From: Hyphomicrobium sp.
GTDB lineage: Bacteria > Pseudomonadota > Alphaproteobacteria > Rhizobiales > Hyphomicrobiaceae
Direction of reading: 5' to 3'
Length of the DNA: 42,335 nt
Assembly (NCBI GenBank): GCA_002928515.1
Contig: PERI01000010.1
Span: 1 to 42,335 of the forward strand
A program made the translations under genes and the position numbers. Every line of letters starts with the position of its first letter. Position 1 is the stretch's first letter. The notes beneath the pieces were generated by a model that was given only the letters and a program-made list of their open reading frames with translations, searched no databases and was not told the origin of the DNA. Of this stretch, positions 24,357 through 32,280 are shown one piece after another.

Positions 24357-25256
24357 ATGTCCCCGCTCGACGAACCCGAAACGCATCGAGCCTCAGAAAA
24401 TCTCATCGGAATTACTGCCATTGTCGGTTCAATGGCAGCATTTGTCGCCAACGACTCATGTGTGAAGCTGATCGGTGAAAGCGTACCGCTCGGCGAACTG
24501 ATAACTCTTCGCAACGCCATTGCCACACTCTATCTACTCATGTTTGCTGTGATTTTTGGCGGCATGACATTGCCTGCCAACCCACCGCGCAAACTCATGG
24601 CATGGCGCGTTCTTGCAGACCTTGTTGCAACGCTGCTGTTTCTATCCGGTTTGATTGCTCTACCGATAGCTGACGCAACGGCACTCAGTCAGTTCATGCC
24701 GCTCGCCATGACAGCCGCAGCAGCCATATTTCTGAAAGAGCATGTTGGCTGGCGGCGCTGGCTTGCAGCCTTAGTAGGCTTGATGGGTGTGCTGCTCATC
24801 GTCAGACCGGGAACAACTGCATTTTCACCCGCTGCATTGCTGATCCTCGCAGCGGTCGCATTTATGGTCGTGCGCGATCTTGCAACACGGCGCATTGGTC
24901 AAGCTGTACCGACACTGACACTCGCTGCGATGTCCACCGCCGCAGGCATATCTGCGGGAATTTTTTTCTTGCCCTATGAAACCTGGGTTTGGCCGGATAC
25001 GCGCGCGATACTTTTATTGATGCTCAGCGGAGCACTACTCGTCATAGCTTACGCATTGATCATCATCGCCATGCGTCACGGCGATATCGCAATCGTCTCG
25101 CCATTTCGTTATGCCGTCATTCCACTGGCTTTACTGTCCGGCTGGATGATCTGGGGTGAATTCCCCGATAACGTACAGCTTCTAGGAATTGCTGTTCTGA
25201 CCTCTGCTGGAATTTACACGTTCCACCGTGAACGCATGCGCACCCTCCAACGATAG
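24357..25256 (+). CDS. DMT-family (EamA) transporter
   Basis: Inner-membrane protein of 299 residues with ten predicted helices arranged as two EamA repeats. The first covers ~15-145 (SMAAFVANDSCVKLIGESVPLGELITLRNAIA at its start, RRWLAALVGLMGVLLIVRPG at its end). The second covers ~155-290, ending LLGIAVLTSAGIYTFHRER. Members export metabolites or amino acids, but specificity cannot be read from sequence. It follows moaA by 41 bp on the same strand and may be read from the same transcript; a metabolic link is not evident. The ribosome-binding site is weak. Confidence 0.88.
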   Translation: MSPLDEPETHRASENLIGITAIVGSMAAFVANDSCVKLIGESVPLGELITLRNAIATLYLLMFAVIFGGMTLPANPPRKLMAWRVLADLVATLLFLSGLIALPIADATALSQFMPLAMTAAAAIFLKEHVGWRRWLAALVGLMGVLLIVRPGTTAFSPAALLILAAVAFMVVRDLATRRIGQAVPTLTLAAMSTAAGISAGIFFLPYETWVWPDTRAILLLMLSGALLVIAYALIIIAMRHGDIAIVSPFRYAVIPLALLSGWMIWGEFPDNVQLLGIAVLTSAGIYTFHRERMRTLQR

Positions 25257-25289
25257 TTCGGCGAATTTTTCTCCAATTCATCTTTGCTC

Positions 25290-25335
25290 AAGGGTAATGC
25301 GATAGCTTCAACGTTGATTGAATGTCTTTACCCTT
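25290..25335. promoter_or_regulatory. Three-part dyad before the ABC exporter operon
   Basis: AAGGGTAA (25290-25297), then ten bases, then the self-complementary TCAACGTTGA (25308-25317), ten bases, and TTACCCTT (25328-25335). The inner palindrome and the outer arms share exactly the same centre (between 25312 and 25313). It is 24 bp before the ATG at 25360 and suits a multimeric regulator or a structured leader. Confidence 0.5.
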
Positions 25336-25359
25336 TGTTCATCAGCGTTGCGTGATCCG

Positions 25360-26130
25360 ATGACCCATGCCCCCTTCCCAGCCCTTCATCTCGATGGCTT
25401 GCATAAGCGCTTCGATAAACCCGCCGTCGATGGCCTTTCGTTGTCGATTAGACAAGGCGAGTTCTATGCGCTTCTCGGACCAAACGGCGCTGGTAAAACC
25501 ACAACATTGCGCATGGTCGCTGGTCTGTTGAAGCCTGACAGCGGCAGAATTTCTATTTGCGGCATCGATGCGCTGGCCGACCCAATCGAAGCCAAACGTG
25601 TCATGGCTTGGGTACCGGACGAGCCTATGATCTACGACAAACTCGACCCGATGGAATATCTCGAATTCGTCGCTGGCCTTTGGGCAATGGACACTACCAT
25701 TGCAGAACGCCAAGCACGTGAACTGATCACGATGCTGGGTCTCGATCAACAGGCCACGACACGCTGCCAGGGCTTATCGAAAGGCATGCGCCAGAAGGTA
25801 GCGCTCGCAGGCGCATTGATCCACGATCCAAAGCTCATCATTCTTGACGAACCCTTAACTGGCCTCGATGCCGCCGCCGCTCGACAGGTCAAAGCTGTAC
25901 TCAAAGACCGTGTCGCAAACGGCGTCACCGTCATCATGACAACGCACATCCTCGAAGTGGCAGAACGCATGGCAGAACGCATCGGCGTTATTGCCAATGG
26001 CCGGTTGATAGCCGAAGGCACTCTGGACGAATTGCGCGCGCAGTCTGGCAAAACCGACACCAATCTTGAAGATGTCTTCTTGAACCTCGTCGCCGATACT
26101 GAACGACTGACGTCGAGTATCGCCGCATGA
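25360..26130 (+). CDS. ABC transporter ATP-binding protein (ABC-2 exporter)
   Basis: ATPase of 256 residues: Walker A GPNGAGKTTTLRM, Q-loop region WVPDEPMIYDKLDP, signature LSKGMRQKVALAGALIHDP (S-x-G-M variant of LSGGQ, frequent in ABC-2 exporters), Walker B LIILDEPLTGLD and the H-loop TTHIL. The end (DLEDVFLNLVADTE-like, here NLEDVFLNLVADTERL) is typical of export ATPases. The frame could start at TTG 25318, but that lies inside the three-part dyad; ATG 25360 is preferred. Its stop overlaps the ATG of the permease gene (ATGA), so the two form one transporter. Substrate unknown. Confidence 0.92.
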   Translation: MTHAPFPALHLDGLHKRFDKPAVDGLSLSIRQGEFYALLGPNGAGKTTTLRMVAGLLKPDSGRISICGIDALADPIEAKRVMAWVPDEPMIYDKLDPMEYLEFVAGLWAMDTTIAERQARELITMLGLDQQATTRCQGLSKGMRQKVALAGALIHDPKLIILDEPLTGLDAAAARQVKAVLKDRVANGVTVIMTTHILEVAERMAERIGVIANGRLIAEGTLDELRAQSGKTDTNLEDVFLNLVADTERLTSSIAA

Positions 26131-27656
26131 CATCGACAGCGACATTAGCATGGTTCGCGCGCCATGAGCTGACGCTCGCATGGCGCGATTGGGTCGCGAT
26201 GATGAGCGGCGGTCGCACCGTGCGCGAACACGCGATCACAATCGGTACACTGGTTTTTGTCGGGCTTTTACATTGGCTGGCGTACGCAATTTTGTCGCCC
26301 ATCTTGGCGAACGGCGTCATTGAAGACAAGGCAACGCTTGTCCTATTGACCGCGATGTTGCTGGCAGCCTTTTCGATGATTTTGTCGCAATCAATCGAGC
26401 AGGTCACGCGCGCATTCTATGCACGCGCCGATCTCGATCTCATTCTATCTTCGCCTGCCGCATCCCAACATCTTTTTGCCGTGCGCATTGGTGCGGTCGC
26501 TTTTGCGGGCACAGCTATGACGAGCTTGCTTGCGGCACCCTTTATCAACATGGCAGCTTACATCAGCGGTGGTAAGTGGCTTGGTGCCTATCTCGTTATT
26601 GCTGCGTTGAGCATGATCGCGACTGCCATCTCTGTTGTCGGAGCGATCGCACTCTTCAAAGCTTTTGGACCCAAGCGTACGCGCACGATTGCACAAATCA
26701 TTGCAGCGGTTGTCGGAGCCGCTTTGCTCATCGGTCTCCAAGTCGCAGCAATTCTCGCATACGGAAATCTCTCACGCTTTACGGTGCTACGCTCTGAAGC
26801 CATGATCGGTGCAGCACCCGACCCAGCCAGCGTTGCATGGCTTCCGGCGAAAGCGCTACTCGGAGAACCGTTATCACTCATCGCATTGGTAATTTTTGCA
26901 ACAGCCATTCTGGCGGCAGCGATTGCCTACCATGCAGGTGAATTCGCAAACCACGCCGTTGCAGCGGCAAGCTCTGCGGAAAACACGAATAAGAGATCAT
27001 CGCGCAAAACTAACTACAAGCATCGCACGATGGCGCAGGCGCTACGTGCAAAAGAATGGATTTTGCTGAGGCGTGATCCATGGCTCGCTTCGCAAACACT
27101 CATGCAAGTCTTGTATTTGCTGCCACCTGCTTTGCTGTTGTGGCGCGATATGGGTCCGAACACACAAGTCGATGTCATTCTCGCGCCTGTCCTCGTCATG
27201 GCCTTCGGACAACTCGCAGGAGGTCTGGCGTGGCTCGCCATCTCAGGTGAAGACGCTCCCGAACTCGTCGCAACCGCACCGCTCAATGCGAATGCAGTGC
27301 TGCGCGCCAAAATTGAAGCCGTATTGGCCGTGATCGCCGTTTGCGCGTGTCCATTCATACTTGGCCTGACGATTATATCCGTAGTCAGCGCCGGTATGAC
27401 GTCACTAGGCATCGTTGCAGCTAGCTGCTCGGCTATCGCCATTCAATTATGGTTCAAGACGGCTGCCAAGCGCAGTCAATTCCGAAGACGTCAAACAGCC
27501 TCGCGCGCGGCAACCTTTGCCGAGGCCTTCAGTTCAATTTTCTGGGCTGCGGCTTGTGGTTTTGCCGTTGCGGGCTACGTTCTCGCCGCCGCGATCTTCA
27601 TCATATTTGCACTTGGAACCATGGCCATCGCGCGCGCCATCAGCCCACGTGGTTGA
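26127..27656 (+). CDS. ABC-2 type exporter permease
   Basis: Membrane protein of 509 residues with about twelve hydrophobic segments in two halves separated by a hydrophilic loop near 280-310 (SSAENTNKRSSRKTNYKHRTMAQALRAKEW split at the membrane edge). The N-terminal WFARHELTLAWRDW is amphipathic. It should form the membrane part with the ATPase encoded just upstream, as the ATGA overlap indicates. Two permease-like halves in one chain would mean one copy per transporter. No substrate can be assigned; nearby genes do not help. It converges with the CpdR-like gene with only 4 bp between stops. Confidence 0.82.
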   Translation: MTSTATLAWFARHELTLAWRDWVAMMSGGRTVREHAITIGTLVFVGLLHWLAYAILSPILANGVIEDKATLVLLTAMLLAAFSMILSQSIEQVTRAFYARADLDLILSSPAASQHLFAVRIGAVAFAGTAMTSLLAAPFINMAAYISGGKWLGAYLVIAALSMIATAISVVGAIALFKAFGPKRTRTIAQIIAAVVGAALLIGLQVAAILAYGNLSRFTVLRSEAMIGAAPDPASVAWLPAKALLGEPLSLIALVIFATAILAAAIAYHAGEFANHAVAAASSAENTNKRSSRKTNYKHRTMAQALRAKEWILLRRDPWLASQTLMQVLYLLPPALLLWRDMGPNTQVDVILAPVLVMAFGQLAGGLAWLAISGEDAPELVATAPLNANAVLRAKIEAVLAVIAVCACPFILGLTIISVVSAGMTSLGIVAASCSAIAIQLWFKTAAKRSQFRRRQTASRAATFAEAFSSIFWAAACGFAVAGYVLAAAIFIIFALGTMAIARAISPRG

Positions 27657-27660
27657 TTGT

Positions 27661-28023
27661 TTAAGCGAGCGCTTTTTTCACCAATTGCTTGATCTGTTCG
27701 AGTGTAAAGGGCTTCGATATCGAGACCAAGTGTTTCGCGCGCAGCACGTCGGCACGGTCCAACTGATCGGAAAATCCGGACATTAAAACGATCGGCAGCT
27801 CCGGCTTTAATGCCAAAACTTTTTCAGCAAGTGCGAGACCATCCAATTGCGGCATGTCAACATCGGTCACTAGCAAATCGACATCGGCAGCTCGACCGCC
27901 GAAATATTCGAACGCTTCTACGCCGTCTTGCGTGACATGCACAACATGCCCATCAGCCGTGAGCGCGCGCCGCACCAAATCGCGAACGGCAGCGTCATCG
28001 TCGGCAAGTAGAATGTTGGCCAT
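27661..28023 (-). CDS. Single-domain response regulator, CpdR-like
   Basis: Stand-alone receiver domain of 120 residues: acidic cluster D8-D10, phospho-acceptor D54 in LLVTDVDMPQLDG, VLMSGFSD and the conserved lysine in SISKPFTLEQI. Length and sequence style are those of CpdR, which in Caulobacter and rhizobia controls ClpXP proteolysis of cell-cycle proteins when unphosphorylated. The identity as CpdR itself is tentative because other small receivers look alike. The frame extends to 28080, but the ATG at 28023 has AAGGA upstream and starts the domain directly. It lies 59 bp downstream of hpt on the same strand. Confidence 0.75.
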   Translation of the reverse strand: MANILLADDDAAVRDLVRRALTADGHVVHVTQDGVEAFEYFGGRAADVDLLVTDVDMPQLDGLALAEKVLALKPELPIVLMSGFSDQLDRADVLRAKHLVSISKPFTLEQIKQLVKKALA

Positions 28024-28082
28024 GTCGCGTCGTCCTTGAATGGCAAGCGCTTCAAAGAGCGCCACCGACCTCTCGTCCAAAC

Positions 28083-28625
28083 CTAATCCAGGATACGCCC
28101 AACGAAAGGCAATTCGCGATATCGATGCGCCACGTCCATGCCGTAACCCACAACGAAGACATTGGGGCAGACGAACGCATGATAATCGGCCGTAATATTC
28201 ACCGCCCGCGGCGCCTGCTTATCGAGCAAAACACACGTTTCGACGGTCTCGGCCCCGCGCGCCGATATCAAGTCTTTGGCAAAGGCCAACGTACGCCCTG
28301 AATCGAGCACATCGTCGATCAGGATCACATGCCGCCCCTCCACGTCGAGATCGAGATCACGCAAAATAGCGACCTGCCCCGACGACGCGCGGCTTTTTTT
28401 GTACGAAGACAAGGTCAGAAAATCGACTTCTGGAGAAACTCCAGCCGCATTCAAAGCACGCAACAGGTCTGCAGCAAATACAAACGAACCTTTCAGAATC
28501 GGCACGATCAGCAAATTTTTTGGCTGCTTGGCTGCAATTTCCGCAGCAAGCCCCTCCAGCCGCTGCTGAATATCTTTCGCTGGAAATATCGTCTCGATCC
28601 GAATAGCTGTTGTCGTGTCAGTCAT
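28083..28625 (-). CDS. hpt: Hypoxanthine phosphoribosyltransferase
   Basis: Purine salvage enzyme of 180 residues that makes IMP or GMP from hypoxanthine or guanine and PRPP. The PRPP-binding loop is VILIDDVLDSGRTLAFAKDL, and LIVPILKGSFVFAADLLRAL is the N-terminal strand-helix of the type I fold. VNITADYHAFVCPNVFVVGYGMDVAHRYRELPFVGRI is the purine-binding end. The ATG at 28623-28625 is chosen over the longer frame because GGGACGG precedes it and the usual length results. Its upstream region diverges from ftsE. Confidence 0.93.
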   Translation of the reverse strand: MTDTTTAIRIETIFPAKDIQQRLEGLAAEIAAKQPKNLLIVPILKGSFVFAADLLRALNAAGVSPEVDFLTLSSYKKSRASSGQVAILRDLDLDVEGRHVILIDDVLDSGRTLAFAKDLISARGAETVETCVLLDKQAPRAVNITADYHAFVCPNVFVVGYGMDVAHRYRELPFVGRILD

Positions 28626-28803
28626 AAATTCCGTCCCTTTCGAACGCCAAAACACTTGACGCCGCTGCCCATTCTGGAATGAGGAGGATATGCACACGCG
28701 CCTGCCACAATCGTGACCGATTGATCGGGCTGTGCATCCCGTGTCTATACATGCACCGAACGCAAACTGAGTCTCGACCTTTTTACGCTGAGGCCTAACC
28801 CCA

Positions 28804-29460
28804 GTGATTCGATTATCTAATGTTGGCTTAAAATACGACCGCGGCCCGGACGTGCTAGCGGACGTTAACTTTCATCTGCGGCCAGGATCATTCCACTTTT
28901 TGCATGGGGAATCCGGCGCCGGTAAGACATCGCTTCTGCGCTTGATGTTTATGTCTCTGCACCCCTCACGTGGTCAGTTACAGATGTTCAACGAGGACGT
29001 CAGCCGCGTCAGTGCGCAAAAACGAGCGCAACTTCGGCGCCGTATCGGCATCGTGTTTCAAGATTTCAGACTTCTCGATCATTTGACCATTTGGGAAAAC
29101 GTTGCGTTGCCACTTCAAGTGATTGGTAAGAAGCCCAGTGACTACCGCGAAGATGTGACGGACTTACTGCAATGGGTTGGTCTTGGTGACCGGATGTATG
29201 CTAATCCATCGGTGCTGTCGGGCGGCGAGAAACAGCGTGCAGCCATCGCGCGCGCTGTCATCGGTAAGCCCGAAGTTCTGCTCGCGGATGAGCCAACCGG
29301 TAACGTTGACCCGCAAATGGCGCGTCGCCTGCTGCGGCTGTTTGTAGAACTCAACCGGCTTGGAACATCGGTCGTCATTGCGACACACGATCATCAACTC
29401 ATGCGGCAGTTCAAAGCGCCGCGCATAGAGGTTCACAAGGGCCATGTCCGGATCATATGA
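28804..29460 (+). CDS. ftsE: Cell division ATP-binding protein FtsE
   Basis: ATPase of 218 residues that with FtsX forms an ABC-type complex at the division site controlling cell-wall hydrolases. It shows Walker A GESGAGKTSLLRL, Q-loop IGIVFQDFRLLDHLTIWENV, signature LSGGEKQRAAIARA, Walker B VLLADEPTGNVDPQ and H-loop IATHDHQLM. The RIGIVFQDFRLL stretch is characteristic of FtsE. Start is GTG 28804 with GAGG ten bases upstream. The reading frame overlaps ftsX by 17 bp, indicating coupled translation. The downstream order ftsX, ydcF-like, plsC-like is the usual one in Hyphomicrobiales. Confidence 0.96.
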   Translation: MIRLSNVGLKYDRGPDVLADVNFHLRPGSFHFLHGESGAGKTSLLRLMFMSLHPSRGQLQMFNEDVSRVSAQKRAQLRRRIGIVFQDFRLLDHLTIWENVALPLQVIGKKPSDYREDVTDLLQWVGLGDRMYANPSVLSGGEKQRAAIARAVIGKPEVLLADEPTGNVDPQMARRLLRLFVELNRLGTSVVIATHDHQLMRQFKAPRIEVHKGHVRII

Positions 29461-30595
29461 CAGATTTTCCGGGCGACCGCCGCAAGCCTTGCCCGCACCG
29501 AGCTACGACCCCTATGACGACCCGGTGACGGGCGTGCCGCCTACCGCGAGCGCTTACACGGCTGACTACAATTCACCCAACTATGCCGCAGCTCCAGTAA
29601 CATCGGGACGCGGTGCTGGTTTGTCGATATCCGATGAAACAACGCGTGAAGTTTATGCACCATCGCGCAACGATCAAGATCACAGCCGCAAAATGAAAAC
29701 CACCGCACCGGTGGTGCCGCCTGGATCAGTCACAGGACGGTCATTGACACTCGTGATCGCGATCATGTGTTTCTTGGCGTGCCTGACAGCCGGTGCGGTG
29801 TGGATGATTAAGCAGTCTGCCGACGCTTGGCTGAAAGACATCGCCAGCGAAGTCACGGTTCAGGTCGAGCCAAAAGAAAAAGTCGATATCGAAACGTCCG
29901 TTTCAGAAGTGGTGACGTTCCTGCAAAAGCAGCCCGGCATTGTTTCTGCCAAGCCACTGAGCCTGGATGCCTCAAGCGAACTGCTGCAACCGTGGCTAGG
30001 CTCGTCCGAAGCATTGAAGTCGTTGCCCGTACCGCGCCTGATTGCCATCGAAGTCGATCGTTCGTCGCCCCCGGACTTAACAGAAGTTGGAACCGTGCTG
30101 TCGCGTGATTTCAAGGGCGTGACGTTGGACGATCATCGCCGCTGGCAACAACAGATCCGCGCCGTGACCGGTTCTTTCGCTCTCGGCGGCTTGGCAATCC
30201 TCGCCTTAGTAGCCGCAGCGACCACTGCCATCATCGTCTCCGCCACGAAAAGCTCGATGGCATCCAACCGCGAAATCGTCGAAGTTTTGCATTTCGTCGG
30301 CGCGACCGACAAATTCATCGCCCGCGAATTTGAGAAACATTTCCTGAGGCTGGGTATCAAGGCCGGGATTGTCGGTGCTGGTTGCGCCATGGCTGTATTC
30401 TTAGTCAGCCCCGCGATGATGGAATTGCTCGGCGGTGGCAGTGTCAGCGCCGTCGAAATGCAACGCTTGATCGGCACCGGCGCCCTAGATCCAGGCGGTT
30501 ACATTCTGCTCGGCTTAGTCGTCGCCATCATCGCAGCGCTATGCATGATTACCTCTCGCGTCGGCGTCTATCGCATATTGAACGGTAAGCACTAA
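29444..30595 (+). CDS. ftsX: Cell division protein FtsX
   Basis: Membrane partner of FtsE, 383 residues. A long Pro/Tyr/Ser-rich cytoplasmic N-terminus (1-~100, PSYDPYDDPVTGVPPTASAY) precedes the first helix (~104-124, LTLVIAIMCFLACLTAGAVWM). A periplasmic domain follows (~125-235), which would contact a cell-wall hydrolase or its adaptor, then three C-terminal helices in the FtsX permease region. EIVEVLHFVGATDKFIAREFEKHFLRLGIKAG is the typical cytoplasmic loop. The N-terminal extension is longer than in enterobacterial FtsX but usual in this order. The start ATG lies inside the ftsE end. Confidence 0.94.
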   Translation: MSGSYDRFSGRPPQALPAPSYDPYDDPVTGVPPTASAYTADYNSPNYAAAPVTSGRGAGLSISDETTREVYAPSRNDQDHSRKMKTTAPVVPPGSVTGRSLTLVIAIMCFLACLTAGAVWMIKQSADAWLKDIASEVTVQVEPKEKVDIETSVSEVVTFLQKQPGIVSAKPLSLDASSELLQPWLGSSEALKSLPVPRLIAIEVDRSSPPDLTEVGTVLSRDFKGVTLDDHRRWQQQIRAVTGSFALGGLAILALVAAATTAIIVSATKSSMASNREIVEVLHFVGATDKFIAREFEKHFLRLGIKAGIVGAGCAMAVFLVSPAMMELLGGGSVSAVEMQRLIGTGALDPGGYILLGLVVAIIAALCMITSRVGVYRILNGKH

Positions 30596-30754
30596 AGTCC
30601 TGGCGGACGTTCCCCTTGTCCGATGCCGATCATTTCATGTGTATGCTGTAAACCATGTCCACAGCTTTACTGAAAACCGCTTCAAATCGGCTAGGTTGAG
30701 CTACTATGAACCTGGATGGGACGGTAACGTCACCAGCGCGGAGCGAATTCAAAG

Positions 30755-31399
30755 ATGCGGACACTGTGGCGTGCCTTCGTGGTCTTGCTAGCCCTTGCAG
30801 CTGGCACGCTCGCGTTTGGCTTCGTCCTGTTTGCCACCAACGTCACGCGCGAAACGAGTGAAGACTGGGAGCAAGCAGATGGGATCGTCGTCCTGACGGG
30901 AGGCGACAACCGCATCGAAGCAGGCGCCAAACTTCTGACCGAAGGCCGTGCAAAACGATTATTGATCACAGGCGTCAATCGCCGCACGCGCCGCGAAGAT
31001 GTACAACGCATTTCCGGTCTCAGTCGCGAAACTTTCAATTGCTGCGTCGATCTTGGATATGAAGCGCTCGACACAGTTGGCAACGCCGATGAAGCGCGCA
31101 CTTGGGCAAATACCAAGAACTATGATCGCTTAATCATCGTCACGTCGAGTTATCACATGCCGCGAAGTCTCGCCGAGCTTTCACTCGCAATGCCGGGACG
31201 GCAGTTGCTACCCTACGCCGTTTTGCCGAAAAGCTTCCCGGACAGTGCATGGTGGCTGCACATTGCAACGACACGTATTCTATTGTCGGAATACCTAAAG
31301 TATTTACCTGCCGCCGCACGCCTTGCCGCACAGCGCGCGATAGGTTGGAGCGACGATCATTCTGTCGCTGTCTATGTGCCGAAAACAACCGATGGCTGA
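30755..31399 (+). CDS. YdcF family (DUF218) membrane-anchored protein
   Basis: Protein of 214 residues with one N-terminal membrane helix (7-28, AFVVLLALAAGTLAFGFVLF) and a periplasmic DUF218 domain: ADGIVVLTGGDNRIEAGAKLLTEGRAKRLLITG, then VGNADEARTW and LIIVTSSYHMPRSLAEL. Relatives (YdcF, ElyC/SanA) are tied to cell-envelope homeostasis, and some bind SAM. The gene lies between ftsX and plsC, an order common in Hyphomicrobiales, pointing to an envelope role. The stop overlaps the plsC start by 8 bp. 158 bp separate it from ftsX, so it may have its own promoter. Confidence 0.9.
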   Translation: MRTLWRAFVVLLALAAGTLAFGFVLFATNVTRETSEDWEQADGIVVLTGGDNRIEAGAKLLTEGRAKRLLITGVNRRTRREDVQRISGLSRETFNCCVDLGYEALDTVGNADEARTWANTKNYDRLIIVTSSYHMPRSLAELSLAMPGRQLLPYAVLPKSFPDSAWWLHIATTRILLSEYLKYLPAAARLAAQRAIGWSDDHSVAVYVPKTTDG

Positions 31400-32195
31400 C
31401 GTGACCAACCATGCAACCACGCCGCTCGTCGTCGTGCGGTCGGTAATTTTCAGCCTGGCATTCTATCTAACCACAGCAGTTTTTCTCCTGGCAGGGTCTT
31501 GGCTTCTGCTCGCGCCACGCCGTTGGGCAATGGCGGGCTTAGCCCTGCACGGCAAAACGTGCGTCGCGCTATTGGCGCTCATCTGCGGCACACGCATGGA
31601 AGTTCGCGGCGCGCAAAACATTCCAAAATCGGCGTGTCTGATCGTGTCCAAGCATCAATCGGCTTGGGAGACATTTGCTCTCATACCGTTATTTCGCGAC
31701 CCAGCCGTGGTCTTGAAGGACGAACTGAAATGGATACCGTTCTATGGCTGGTTCTGCGTCAAGTTCGAGCACATTTTGGTCAAGCGCGAAAAAGCATCCG
31801 TCGCACTGAAACATATGATCGCCGACGCGAAAGCGCGCGTTGTTGAGCAGCGTGAGATCGTTATTTTCCCAGAAGGCACCCGCACGGTGCCAGGTGCGCC
31901 ACCGGACTATAAGCCCGGCTACGTCGCCTTATACGAAGCGTTAGAGATACCGGCTGTGCCTCTGGCATTGAACTCGGGCCTCTACTGGCCCCGTCGCAGT
32001 TTCATGCGATATCCAGGCACGATCATTGTCGAATGCCTCCCAGCCCTTCCAGCAAGGCTCCCACGCGCTGAATTTCGCCGTCGCCTCGAAGCGTCGCTAG
32101 AACAGTCTTGCTCAGAACTCATCGCTGAAGCTGCCAGCTCGGATTCCCCACCACCAATCCCAACCCAGGCAAATAAGGACCATAAAAACAAATAA
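31392..32195 (+). CDS. 1-acyl-sn-glycerol-3-phosphate acyltransferase (PlsC family)
   Basis: Membrane-bound lysophospholipid acyltransferase of 267 residues. A hydrophobic helix (~17-42) precedes the acyltransferase domain. Motif I reads SKHQSAWETF, so the usual H-x4-D has glutamate in place of aspartate, a form I recall from other Hyphomicrobiales. FVKRE-like KFEHILVKRE is motif II, and FPEGTRTVPG is motif III. It adds the second acyl chain to make phosphatidic acid. The ATG at 31392 overlaps the ydcF-family stop and fits better than ATG 31374. The C-terminus is hydrophilic and proline-rich. Confidence 0.9.
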   Translation: MADVTNHATTPLVVVRSVIFSLAFYLTTAVFLLAGSWLLLAPRRWAMAGLALHGKTCVALLALICGTRMEVRGAQNIPKSACLIVSKHQSAWETFALIPLFRDPAVVLKDELKWIPFYGWFCVKFEHILVKREKASVALKHMIADAKARVVEQREIVIFPEGTRTVPGAPPDYKPGYVALYEALEIPAVPLALNSGLYWPRRSFMRYPGTIIVECLPALPARLPRAEFRRRLEASLEQSCSELIAEAASSDSPPPIPTQANKDHKNK

Positions 32196-32216
32196 CGAAC
32201 AAAAAAAGAACATTTA

Positions 32217-32245
32217 GTTGACTTTCGGCCTTCAATGTGCTACAT
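32217..32245 (+). promoter_or_regulatory. Promoter of nrdJ
   Basis: GTTGAC (32217-32222), 17-bp spacer, CTACAT (32240-32245): 5 of 6 at both boxes against CTTGAC-N17-CTATAT. The expected transcript starts near 32252, after the ATG at 32251, which favours the downstream ATG 32281 with GGAG at 32266-32269. Confidence 0.65.
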
Positions 32246-32280
32246 ATTGAATGACTAAAGTCGCCGGAGTTCACGCCATC

